From a bacterium UBP10_UBA1149 (GTDB taxonomy: Bacteria > Desulfobacterota > Binatia > UBA1149), in the NCBI GenBank assembly GCA_002311335.1, contig DBZX01000097.1, positions 19,627-32,608 of the forward strand: DNA of 12,982 nucleotides, written 5' to 3'. Positions within the stretch are counted from its first letter, which is position 1. Every line of letters starts with the position of its first letter. The notes beneath the pieces were generated by a model, which ran no database searches, was not told where the DNA came from, and worked only from the letters and a program-made list of their open reading frames with translations. The position numbers and the translations under genes were made by a program. This document shows, piece after piece, positions 6,864-12,982 of this stretch.

Positions 6864-7031
6864 ATGGCCGAAAAAAAAGCCAAGATGGCGCTTAAAACAG
6901 TAACTAGCTTGGTGCCTGAATGTCCCGAGTGCAATTCCGACTTGAAAGTAGTGCGCTTCGCCGGGGCTGGGGAGAAAGGCCTCTTCTGGCACTGCGGAAA
7001 ATGCAGCTACAAGCAGCGCACGGGTCAGTAG
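6864..7031 (+). CDS. Small zinc-ribbon protein (55 residues)
   Basis: This short gene encodes a 55-residue protein starting MAEKKAKMALKTVTSLVPE. It contains two CxxC knuckles, Cys20-Cys23 in CPEC and Cys44-Cys47 in CGKC, separated by 20 residues that include the aromatic FWHC strand. This is the pattern of a rubredoxin-like zinc ribbon. The first 19 residues are basic. AGGA lies 10 bases before the ATG, which is a longer spacing than usual. No specific function can be assigned; small ribbons of this kind bind nucleic acid or serve as protein-interaction modules. The next gene begins 6 bp after its stop and also encodes a four-cysteine zinc protein, so the two probably form one operon. The reading frame is supported by the intact cysteine pairs, the coupling to the next gene and the good upstream promoter. 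Confidence 0.72.
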   Translation: MAEKKAKMALKTVTSLVPECPECNSDLKVVRFAGAGEKGLFWHCGKCSYKQRTGQ

Positions 7032-7037
7032 CCGATA

Positions 7038-7505
7038 ATGGCAACGATAAAAAGAGGGAAAGGCATCAGGAAAAAAGAGTCCGGGGATAAGGCCTTCCGC
7101 TTGTTTGATGAACCCCCTGGAGTCAAGGCCGCTGCTTCGGTCGATGAGTCAGAACTCGACGAGGCAGGTCGCGTCAAGATCAAGCGCCAGTACATCGAAC
7201 TCCTGGGCATACGTCGCGAGAAGCTGGCTGGGCGGATTCTCAACCGCGAACGTTTGACCAAAGAAGAAGAAGGTATCTACTTCATCTGCATCGATTGTAA
7301 GCAGATCTGTCATAACTTTGACGAGGGACTCGTCGAAGACGAGGACAACAAGAACAACAGGTGCACCGAGTGTCACAAGCTCGCGCAGGTACCGAAACGG
7401 AAATCGGCCCCTCGCAAGACTCCGGCTCCTAAGACCGCGGCTCGCAAAACTACGGCTGGCAAAAGCAGCGCGCCCAAGAAGACGTCAACCCGCAAGCGGA
7501 GCTGA
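7038..7505 (+). CDS. DksA/TraR-like zinc finger protein with histone-H1-like lysine-rich tail
   Basis: 155 residues in three parts. Residues 36-78 are highly charged and likely helical. Residues 77-114 form a C4 zinc finger, EEGIYFICIDCKQIC followed by RCTEC (Cys84, Cys87, Cys109, Cys112, plus Cys91). Its wording resembles the DksA/TraR finger, though the gap between cysteine pairs is 21 rather than 17. Residues 119-155 consist only of K, R, A, P, S, T and one G. In that tail lysine recurs every fifth residue (122, 127, 132, 137, 142, 147), giving six pentads of the form K-S/T-x-A-x or similar, as in bacterial H1-like proteins and AlgP. The tail should bind DNA or RNA electrostatically. The role is unknown: a secondary-channel regulator or a nucleoid protein are both possible. 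The ATG follows the upstream zinc-ribbon stop by 6 bp and has no clear ribosome site, suggesting coupling. Confidence 0.75.
   Translation: MATIKRGKGIRKKESGDKAFRLFDEPPGVKAAASVDESELDEAGRVKIKRQYIELLGIRREKLAGRILNRERLTKEEEGIYFICIDCKQICHNFDEGLVEDEDNKNNRCTECHKLAQVPKRKSAPRKTPAPKTAARKTTAGKSSAPKKTSTRKRS
7401..7490 (+). repeat. Degenerate 15-bp tandem repeat (six units) encoding K-x4 pentads
   Basis: Six consecutive 15-base units each begin with a Lys codon (AAA or AAG). They encode KSAPR, KTPAP, KTAAR, KTTAG, KSSAP and KKTST. Codon choice differs between units while the lysine spacing is constant, so the period is conserved at protein level more than at DNA level. Confidence 0.65.
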
Positions 7506-7514
7506 TCTGCGGGT
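7488..7514. terminator. Possible bidirectional hairpin at a convergent gene junction
   Basis: ACCCGCA (7488-7494) and TGCGGGT (7508-7514) form a perfect 7-bp stem with a 13-base loop. It spans the stop codon of the zinc finger gene and touches the stop of the RluA-family gene. No T-run follows on either strand, so intrinsic termination is uncertain. Confidence 0.3.
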
Positions 7515-8410
7515 CAGGCTCGCTTTCTCAGCCTTGCCAGTTCCTGCAGGAAGTCGGCCGGCGCTGCTGCGCGGAAAGACACTGGGTGCGTACCCGCCTC
7601 TCTGTGCAGCGAAAGGCCGACGGCGTGGAGCAGCTGGCCCTTGCGAAAACGCGCCGGCTGGCCCCCATATTCCGTGTCCCCCAGAAGTGGGAGTCCCAGC
7701 GAGCTCAAGTGGGCGCGCACCTGGTGGGGAGCCCCGGTAGTGGATTCTACGAGCAGCAACGCCCAGTCGCGGCCGTTTTCCAGTGACTGAATCTGCGAAC
7801 GGGCCGGAAGGCCGGTTTCTCCCTCGCGGGCCGCGCGAACCTTGCGGGCGGTTCGTACCAGGGCTTGTTCGACTACCTGCGCGTGCTCCAGCTGGCCCAT
7901 CACCAGTGCGAGGTAGCGCCGCGTGACCAGGGCGCTGCTAAAACGTTGTCGCAGCTCCCGGTAGGCGCTTTCGTTTCTTGCGGCGATCAGCAAGCCCGAC
8001 GTAAAACAGTCTAGTCGGTGAACGATGCCGCCCTCCTTGTCGCTCGCCCCGAGGCCCACGGTTTCAGGAAAAGCGGCGGCCGTGTAATCAGCGGCACAGG
8101 GGCTGTGCAAGCCCCTGTGCGAATGCACGCCGGCGGGCTTGTTCATCACCAGGACCTCTTCGTTACTCCATACCAGTCGTATCCTTGCAGGCTCGGAAGC
8201 CGCTAACTCCTCACTGCTTTGTTCGACTATGATCTGCGAACCAACGGCGGGCAGGCTCGATGCTGCTGCCCAGTGGTCGTCGACCTGTACGCAGCCCTCC
8301 TCTATGAGCTTACGCGCCCGCCTGCGCCCGCAACCGGTGAGATCGGCCACTATTTTATCGAGCCTGCGTCCCTGTGAATCGGGACCGACGATGGCCCGGC
8401 GTATAGTCAC
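7514..8410 (-). CDS. RluA-family pseudouridine synthase
   Basis: This 298-residue enzyme isomerises specific uridines in rRNA or tRNA to pseudouridine. It has an N-terminal S4 RNA-binding domain (about 12-65, RLDKIVADLTGCGRRRARKL). The catalytic domain opens with VLVMNKPAGVHSH (86-98) and carries the RluA signature HRLDCFTSGLLI (131-142) with catalytic Asp134. The usual TGRTHQIR segment reads TGAPHQVR (225-232), so the conserved Arg there is replaced by Ala227; LGLPLLGDTEYGG (238-250) follows normally. Target nucleotides cannot be inferred. The start is GTG at 8408-8410, in a GTGA overlap with the stop of the lipase-like gene, so translation is probably coupled. No Shine-Dalgarno is seen. It converges on the zinc finger gene with an 8-bp gap. 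Confidence 0.9.
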   Translation of the reverse strand: MTIRRAIVGPDSQGRRLDKIVADLTGCGRRRARKLIEEGCVQVDDHWAAASSLPAVGSQIIVEQSSEELAASEPARIRLVWSNEEVLVMNKPAGVHSHRGLHSPCAADYTAAAFPETVGLGASDKEGGIVHRLDCFTSGLLIAARNESAYRELRQRFSSALVTRRYLALVMGQLEHAQVVEQALVRTARKVRAAREGETGLPARSQIQSLENGRDWALLLVESTTGAPHQVRAHLSSLGLPLLGDTEYGGQPARFRKGQLLHAVGLSLHREAGTHPVSFRAAAPADFLQELARLRKRA

Positions 8411-9243
8411 TTTTTATCGTGGCCAGTCGGGTTTACGGCCGCAGGGGAATATGAAAGGTTTTCTTTCACTACCTCGTAGACGCCCCCTGCGACCAGCAAC
8501 GAGTTGTGCCCGATAGCGTTGACGGTCACGTTCATGCCCGGGGGGTAGTCTGAACATTCCCGGGGAAACACGATCGCGTCAAAAGTTGATGCGATCGAAA
8601 CGAAATGGGTCCATGCAAGCTCTTTTTCGGCGGCGGCGAGCCGTTCGAGATAACGTGAACTGCGTTTCATCTGGGTCGCGGACTTGAAAGGAACAACCGC
8701 CGCCAGCCCGGTGCCCTGGTGGGGAGAGCCGAGGGTGATGACGTTTCCCAGGATGGCAGAGCACTGTTGCCGCGCAGCCGCGTCTCGAATGAGGACGCCG
8801 CCCTGACTGTGGGCGACCACGTCCACGAGACCGTCGTCGCTCAAGGCAGCGGCCGAGCGCAGGGCCGAGGCCACTACCGCGGCCTTGATTTCCATTGATT
8901 CGGAGACGCTTGGGTAATTGATCGACTGCGTAGCGCGGCCATCCCTGCGTAAGCGCGCCGCCAACAGCGCCATGCTGGCGCGATTCTGGCCCCAGCCGTG
9001 GATCAGCAGCACTGGCCGGCCGCTACCACTCGACAACTTACCGCCCAGAAGGCCGAATGGTCGCGTCAGCAGGGAAAGCAGCGTCACCACGCATTCGGCT
9101 GCAAATGCAGCCAGCAGTGATGCGGCGGGAAGGGGGTCCCGCCTGGGGGTGATATCAGCGTCCTCGTAGCGAAGGAGCAGGTAGCAAGCCGCCTCGAACA
9201 GCGACACGAGAAAGAAAGCGAGCAGTATTAACTTGAGTAACAT
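8407..9243 (-). CDS. Membrane-anchored alpha/beta-hydrolase (lipase/acyltransferase-like)
   Basis: 278 residues. An N-terminal hydrophobic helix (about 2-24) and a second hydrophobic stretch (about 40-60) suggest anchoring in the inner membrane. The alpha/beta-hydrolase fold begins at PVLLIHGWGQN (77-87), the oxyanion-hole strand. The nucleophile elbow is VVAHSQGG (142-149), with Ser146 and Ala in place of the first Gly of GxSxG. TLGSPHQGT (170-178) is typical of bacterial triacylglycerol lipases. Asp222 in TFDAIVFP and His246 in AIGHNSLL complete a plausible Ser-Asp-His triad. The substrate is unknown; a lipid ester or a thioesterase-type substrate would fit. The ATG at 9243 has no ribosome site but sits about 3 bases from the predicted transcription start, so the mRNA may be leaderless. 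It is the first gene of a pair with the RluA-family gene (GTGA overlap). Confidence 0.85.
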   Translation of the reverse strand: MLLKLILLAFFLVSLFEAACYLLLRYEDADITPRRDPLPAASLLAAFAAECVVTLLSLLTRPFGLLGGKLSSGSGRPVLLIHGWGQNRASMALLAARLRRDGRATQSINYPSVSESMEIKAAVVASALRSAAALSDDGLVDVVAHSQGGVLIRDAAARQQCSAILGNVITLGSPHQGTGLAAVVPFKSATQMKRSSRYLERLAAAEKELAWTHFVSIASTFDAIVFPRECSDYPPGMNVTVNAIGHNSLLVAGGVYEVVKENLSYSPAAVNPTGHDKK

Positions 9244-9252
9244 CGCCGCGGC

Positions 9253-9280
9253 ATATTAACCCGGAGCGCTCGTTGGTCAA
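9253..9280 (-). promoter_or_regulatory. Promoter of the lipase-RluA operon, adjacent to the start codon
   Basis: On the minus strand TTGACC (plus 9275-9280, 5/6 to the -35 consensus), 16 bp, then TAATAT (9253-9258, 4/6 to the -10). The start would fall near 9246, only about 3 bases before the ATG at 9243, so the transcript would be essentially leaderless. Confidence 0.45.
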
Positions 9281-9341
9281 TGGCTGCAGGGGCGAGGCCA
9301 CTTGCATTACGCTTCGCGGGGGTCGATCATCGCTCACCCTT

Positions 9342-10439
9342 ATGGCAAAGAAAACAACAGCTGGGAAAGACAGGTTCGCGATCATCGTAGCGGGTGGCGT
9401 CGGCTCGCGTTTCTGGCCCCTGAGTCGGCGCAAGCGCCCCAAGCAGGTGCTGGCCCTCGCAGGCCCGAGCAGTATGCTCGAAGAAACGGCGGCGCGGGTA
9501 CGTGGCCTCGTTGAGGATGAGAACGTTCTCGTGGTCACCAGCGAGACCCTGGCAGGCGGGGTACGAAAGCTGCTGCCGTGGATGCCGGCGCGCAATGTTC
9601 TGGCCGAACCCGTGGGCCGCAATACCGCCGCAGCCGTGGGCTGGGCGGCGCTGGAAGTCGCTCGTCGTAACGAGAACGGTGTCATGCTGGTTCTGCCCGC
9701 CGACCACCTGATTGAACATCGAAAAAAATTCCTGGCTGACATGAGTCGAGGCCTGGCGTTGGCCTTTCACCAGCGCAGGTTGGTAACGTTCGGGATAACG
9801 CCCAGCGGACCGGCCACCGGTTATGGTTACCTGAAGGCAGGCAAAACGCTCGAGGGCGGCCTCGGGGCCAGGCAGGTGGCGGCCTTCTACGAGAAACCCT
9901 CGCTGGCTCGAGCCCGGCGTTACGTCGCCAACAAGAATTACTACTGGAACAGCGGCATGTTTGCCTGGCGAGCCGACGTGGTGCTCGAGGAGATCGATAA
10001 GCATTTACCAGGACTGGGAAAAGCCCTCGCCCGCTTGGACGGGGAGCGTAGCCGCGGCCGGGTATCCAAGGCTGCACTTGCCCGAATATACCCCCGCCTG
10101 CCGGCGATTTCGGTCGACTACGGGATAATGGAGCACTCTGACAAGGTCGCCGTGGTGCCGGCGAGTTTTGACTGGAGCGATGTCGGTAGCTGGGATGTCG
10201 CGGGCGAATCCTGGCCCGAAGACGCCCACGGCAACAGGTCTCGAGACGACCTTGTCAGCATCGATTCCAGCGGAAACATGGTTTATTCTGGGGGTAAGCT
10301 GGTGGCTCTCGTCGGTGTAGATGACCTCGTGGTGGTGGATAGCGGCGATGCCCTGTTGGTATGTCGCAAGGATCGTAGCCAGGACGTTCGAGAGGTGGTA
10401 ACCATGCTTGAGAAGGCCGGGGTAACGAGATTGCTCTAG
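9342..10439 (+). CDS. manC: Mannose-1-phosphate guanylyltransferase (GDP-mannose pyrophosphorylase)
   Basis: This enzyme makes GDP-mannose from mannose 1-phosphate and GTP in the cytosol, supplying mannosyl donors for surface polysaccharides and glycolipids. The 365-residue protein has the nucleotidyltransferase loop AGGVGSRFWPLSRRKRPKQ (17-35), AEPVGRNTAAAVG (88-100), the metal-site PADH with Asp121, GPATGYGYLKAG (156-167), FYEKP (182-186), YYWNSGMFAW (200-209) and SVDYGIME (257-264) leading to SFDWSDVGSWD (275-285). It is monofunctional: the C-terminal phosphomannose isomerase domain of AlgA-type enzymes is absent. The ATG at 9342 was preferred over upstream in-frame starts near 9273 because the fold begins 11 residues later. 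There is no ribosome site, and a weak TTGCAT-N17-GATCAT promoter (9302-9330) would give a leader of about 5 bases. The plsB gene starts 22 bp after its stop. Confidence 0.93.
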   Translation: MAKKTTAGKDRFAIIVAGGVGSRFWPLSRRKRPKQVLALAGPSSMLEETAARVRGLVEDENVLVVTSETLAGGVRKLLPWMPARNVLAEPVGRNTAAAVGWAALEVARRNENGVMLVLPADHLIEHRKKFLADMSRGLALAFHQRRLVTFGITPSGPATGYGYLKAGKTLEGGLGARQVAAFYEKPSLARARRYVANKNYYWNSGMFAWRADVVLEEIDKHLPGLGKALARLDGERSRGRVSKAALARIYPRLPAISVDYGIMEHSDKVAVVPASFDWSDVGSWDVAGESWPEDAHGNRSRDDLVSIDSSGNMVYSGGKLVALVGVDDLVVVDSGDALLVCRKDRSQDVREVVTMLEKAGVTRLL

Positions 10440-10461
10440 GCTACGGCCCGAAATTACTGAC

Positions 10462-12982
10462 ATGGACGAACAAGTACACCCCGATACCGAAGAGGATAAC
10501 ACCGTCGCCGAAGACGAAGGCGTCCCGGTGCACCCCTCGGCGATGCGCGGCGCGTTCAATTCGGTCGCCGACTTTGTGGCCGGCCGGGTGTTCGGCGGAG
10601 TGGTTATCCACGAAAGTTCCGTCCACAAGATAAGAGATCTGGCCAAGCGTGGCACGGTGGTTTACGTTCTTCGCCATCGGTCGCTGATTGATTACTTCCT
10701 GGTCAACTACGTCCTGCGTCGAGAAGGGTTGCCCTTGCCGGTTTTTGCCAACGGGGTTACTACCACCGTACTCGCGCCTTTTACCGTCATCCTCCGCAGG
10801 CTCCGGGTGGCGCTCGGCGGCGTGCTTAACCTGAGGCGTGAGCAGCCCGAGGGTCTTGGCCACGACTACTGCGCGGCGGCGGTCAAGGAGAACAAACCGG
10901 TTCTCATTTTCATGCGCGGCAGACGCGCGCGCGTGTCGTTCAGCTGGGGCAGGCGCGGGCCCACGGGTTCCCGGGTAGGCACTGACTACCTGCGTGAAGT
11001 CGTCCACGGGCTGAGCTCAACCGAGCGCTTCGTGGTCCCGCTCGCCTTGTTCCGGGGGCACAGTTTTCGCAAGCGAGAGACCGGTTTATCCGCGCTGATC
11101 TACAGCGTTGAAGACGCTCCCAGTGATACCCGAAAGCTTTTTGCCTACTGGTGGAACCGCAATGACCTGTTCATCACGGTGGGCATGGAAGTAGCGATGA
11201 GCGAGTTCAGCCAGCGTTACAGCGAAGACTCCGAGGAACGCCTGGCTCGTCGACTCTCGCGTGCCGTCCAGATTTTTCTCCAGCGCGAGGAGCGAGTCGT
11301 CCTCGGCCCGGCACTGCAATCGCGCAGGCGGATAAAAGCCACCGTTCTCGAGAACGAAGAGATGGCGGCCGGTATACGGAGAATAGCTGATGAAACCCAG
11401 GACCCCGTGGGCAAGCTGCGCAAGCAGGCCGAAGTCTATTTCGAAGAGATGGCCGCCAACTTCAACGGCATCGTATTCGGCGTTATTACCTACGTCTTCC
11501 AGAAGCTATGGCGACGAATGTTCTCGGGCCTTGAGACGATCAACTTCGAGCAGGTCGTCGACAAGGTAAGACACCACCCCGTGGTACTCGTTCCCTGCCA
11601 CCGCAGCCACTTTGACTACCTGGTCATTACCTACCTTTTTCATCTCAACTTCGTCAGTCCACCGCATATTTTTGCAGGTGCCAACATGGCGTTCTGGCCC
11701 ATGGGCCCGCTCTTTCGTGCGGCGGGTGCTTACTTTGTCAGGCGCAGTTTCCGCGAGGACGAACTCTACAAGCTGGTCTTTCAGCAATACCTTTCTTACT
11801 TGATCAAGGAAGGCTACACCCAGGAGTTCTTCATCGAAGGTGGGCGCAGCCGTACTGGTAAAATCATGACGCCCAAGCTGGGCATGTTGTCGGCGATAGT
11901 CAGTTCCTTCGTCGGCGGGGTGCGAAGTGACCTTTTCCTGGTCCCCGTCTCTATCCATTACGGCCGGGTGGTTGAAGAGGCCGCTTACCAGCACGAACTG
12001 CTCGGCGGTGAGAAGGAAACCGAGAGCATCGGCTCGTTGTTCAAAGCCCGGCGTTTTCTCAAGCAAAAATACGGAACCGTGTACGCGTCCTTCGCTGAAC
12101 CAATTTCCCTGGCCGACGCATTGGGCGACAACAGGGGCCGCTTCAGCGAGGGCGCGGGTGTGCCCGAAGTAGAGGAAGAGCTCCGCCGCTTTGTTCAAAA
12201 GCTTGGCTTCCGCATCCTCCGCGAAGTCAACGACGTGTCGGTGGCCGGCGCGACGTCTGTTTCCTGTACCGTGCTGCTCGGCGCGACCCACGCGGGCATG
12301 CGCTATGAGGATTTCAGGCAGCAGGCCAATGCACTGGCGAGGCTCATACGGCAACAGGACATACCGTTTACCTCCTCGCTCGAACGCAACCTGGGCGATT
12401 TTCGCGAAAGCGTTTCCTTCCTGGAAAGCAACGACCTCGTGGAGGTGATCGACAAGGGGCACGCAGAGGCATTGGTGGTCAAGCAGGGCAGGCGCGTAGC
12501 GATGGATTTTTATAAGAACAACCTCATCCACGCATTCCTCGTTCCGTCGCTCGTCACCTCGATTCTCGCGAACGGGTGTAGGGAAGAAGAACTCGCAGAC
12601 AAGGTGTGGTGGTGGCTCGAGCTGTTTCGTTTTGAGTTTGCGTTGCCGGAACGGGGGGAGATTCCCCGCTTGGTGGGTGAAGTGATGACTTACTACCGCG
12701 AGGAAGGGGCTGTTGTTGACACCAGCTTGCAGGCCGGCCACCCCCTGTCCCTGGCCACGAGAAACGTGTTGGAGTGCTTCAAGGAAAGCTACCGCCACGT
12801 GGCCATGGCGCTCAGGGATGACCTGGACGAGGATGGGGTGCAGGAAAAAATTCTGCTCGAGCAGATGCGAACCGCCTATCGCACCGGCATGCTGGTAGGC
12901 GAAACCCAGCGAGTGGAGGGTGGCTCCGCGGTTACTTTTGGTAACGCCTTGAGGCGTTACGAAGAGATGGGGTTTGTGCGCC
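10462..12982 (+). CDS. plsB: Glycerol-3-phosphate 1-O-acyltransferase PlsB (C-terminus cut by window edge)
   Basis: PlsB acylates sn-1 of glycerol 3-phosphate at the inner membrane, the first step of phospholipid synthesis. 840 residues are visible, already longer than E. coli PlsB (about 807). The acyltransferase blocks are intact: I, HRSHFDY (380-386), catalytic His380 and Asp385; II, GANMAFWPMGPLFRAAGAYF (406-425) followed by RRSF; III, FFIEGGRSRTGK (456-467); IV, VPVSIHYGRVVEE (494-506). The C-terminal helical region (about 590-840) matches the long PlsB form. The first 28 residues are acidic and look disordered. The N-terminal half (about 36-210) repeats the acyltransferase block order in a degraded form, including a second HX4D at 72-77. 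The ATG at 10462 has no ribosome site. Linkage to manC, 22 bp upstream, suggests co-transcription of envelope-precursor genes. Confidence 0.93.
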   Translation, partial: MDEQVHPDTEEDNTVAEDEGVPVHPSAMRGAFNSVADFVAGRVFGGVVIHESSVHKIRDLAKRGTVVYVLRHRSLIDYFLVNYVLRREGLPLPVFANGVTTTVLAPFTVILRRLRVALGGVLNLRREQPEGLGHDYCAAAVKENKPVLIFMRGRRARVSFSWGRRGPTGSRVGTDYLREVVHGLSSTERFVVPLALFRGHSFRKRETGLSALIYSVEDAPSDTRKLFAYWWNRNDLFITVGMEVAMSEFSQRYSEDSEERLARRLSRAVQIFLQREERVVLGPALQSRRRIKATVLENEEMAAGIRRIADETQDPVGKLRKQAEVYFEEMAANFNGIVFGVITYVFQKLWRRMFSGLETINFEQVVDKVRHHPVVLVPCHRSHFDYLVITYLFHLNFVSPPHIFAGANMAFWPMGPLFRAAGAYFVRRSFREDELYKLVFQQYLSYLIKEGYTQEFFIEGGRSRTGKIMTPKLGMLSAIVSSFVGGVRSDLFLVPVSIHYGRVVEEAAYQHELLGGEKETESIGSLFKARRFLKQKYGTVYASFAEPISLADALGDNRGRFSEGAGVPEVEEELRRFVQKLGFRILREVNDVSVAGATSVSCTVLLGATHAGMRYEDFRQQANALARLIRQQDIPFTSSLERNLGDFRESVSFLESNDLVEVIDKGHAEALVVKQGRRVAMDFYKNNLIHAFLVPSLVTSILANGCREEELADKVWWWLELFRFEFALPERGEIPRLVGEVMTYYREEGAVVDTSLQAGHPLSLATRNVLECFKESYRHVAMALRDDLDEDGVQEKILLEQMRTAYRTGMLVGETQRVEGGSAVTFGNALRRYEEMGFVR

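Noticed and set aside
9327..10004. 225-residue minus-strand frame within manC
   Set aside because: It is antisense to the conserved guanylyltransferase motifs and has no domain signature.
11506..12798. 430-residue open frame on the minus strand across plsB
   Set aside because: It lies wholly within the intact plsB frame, which carries all acyltransferase motifs. Its translation shows no recognisable domain, and GC-rich codon bias readily keeps antisense frames open.
1..12982. Mobile element, defence island, CRISPR array or RNA gene
   Set aside because: I found no transposase, integrase, nuclease-effector, repeat-spacer pattern, tRNA or rRNA-like stretch. The genes read as ordinary chromosomal housekeeping functions.

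Overview
The window is a GC-rich, densely coded bacterial chromosome segment. It carries housekeeping genes in short operons on alternating strands. I see no transposase, integrase, phage gene, tRNA, rRNA or CRISPR array. The gene set (epoxyqueuosine reductase, bacterial Lon, long-form PlsB, TrmI-type tRNA methyltransferase, RluA-type synthase) is bacterial. The flavour resembles uncultivated 'deltaproteobacterial' lineages, but the phylum cannot be fixed from this window. Intergenic gaps are small: three convergent pairs are 6 to 24 bp apart, and the largest gap is 189 bp.

Layout. (1) 1-1974: queG (minus, cut by the left edge) is divergent, across 35 bp, from an A-type iron-sulfur carrier gene, which is followed by a MurG-like glycosyltransferase gene. 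(2) 1999-4497: lon (minus), converging on the glycosyltransferase. (3) 4646-5840: a DUF4149-like membrane protein overlapping a HAD hydrolase gene that starts at TTG. (4) 5847-6674: trmI-like tRNA m1A methyltransferase (minus). (5) 6864-7505: two small zinc-ribbon proteins, the second with a histone-H1-like lysine-rich tail. (6) 7514-9243 (minus): a membrane-anchored lipase-like hydrolase coupled by a GTGA overlap to an RluA-family pseudouridine synthase. (7) 9342-12982: mannose-1-phosphate guanylyltransferase, then plsB, cut by the right edge.

How the genes fit together. Three genes concern RNA modification (queG, trmI, the RluA-family gene). One supplies iron-sulfur clusters, which QueG needs. 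Lon handles protein quality control. The manC-plsB pair supplies GDP-mannose and lysophosphatidic acid, both envelope precursors. The clearest unexplained structures are the internal duplication in PlsB, where both halves keep an HX4D motif, the pentad-repeat basic tail on a DksA-like zinc finger protein, and several genes whose best promoter lies right against the start codon, suggesting leaderless mRNAs. I found no convincing new defence or mobile system.
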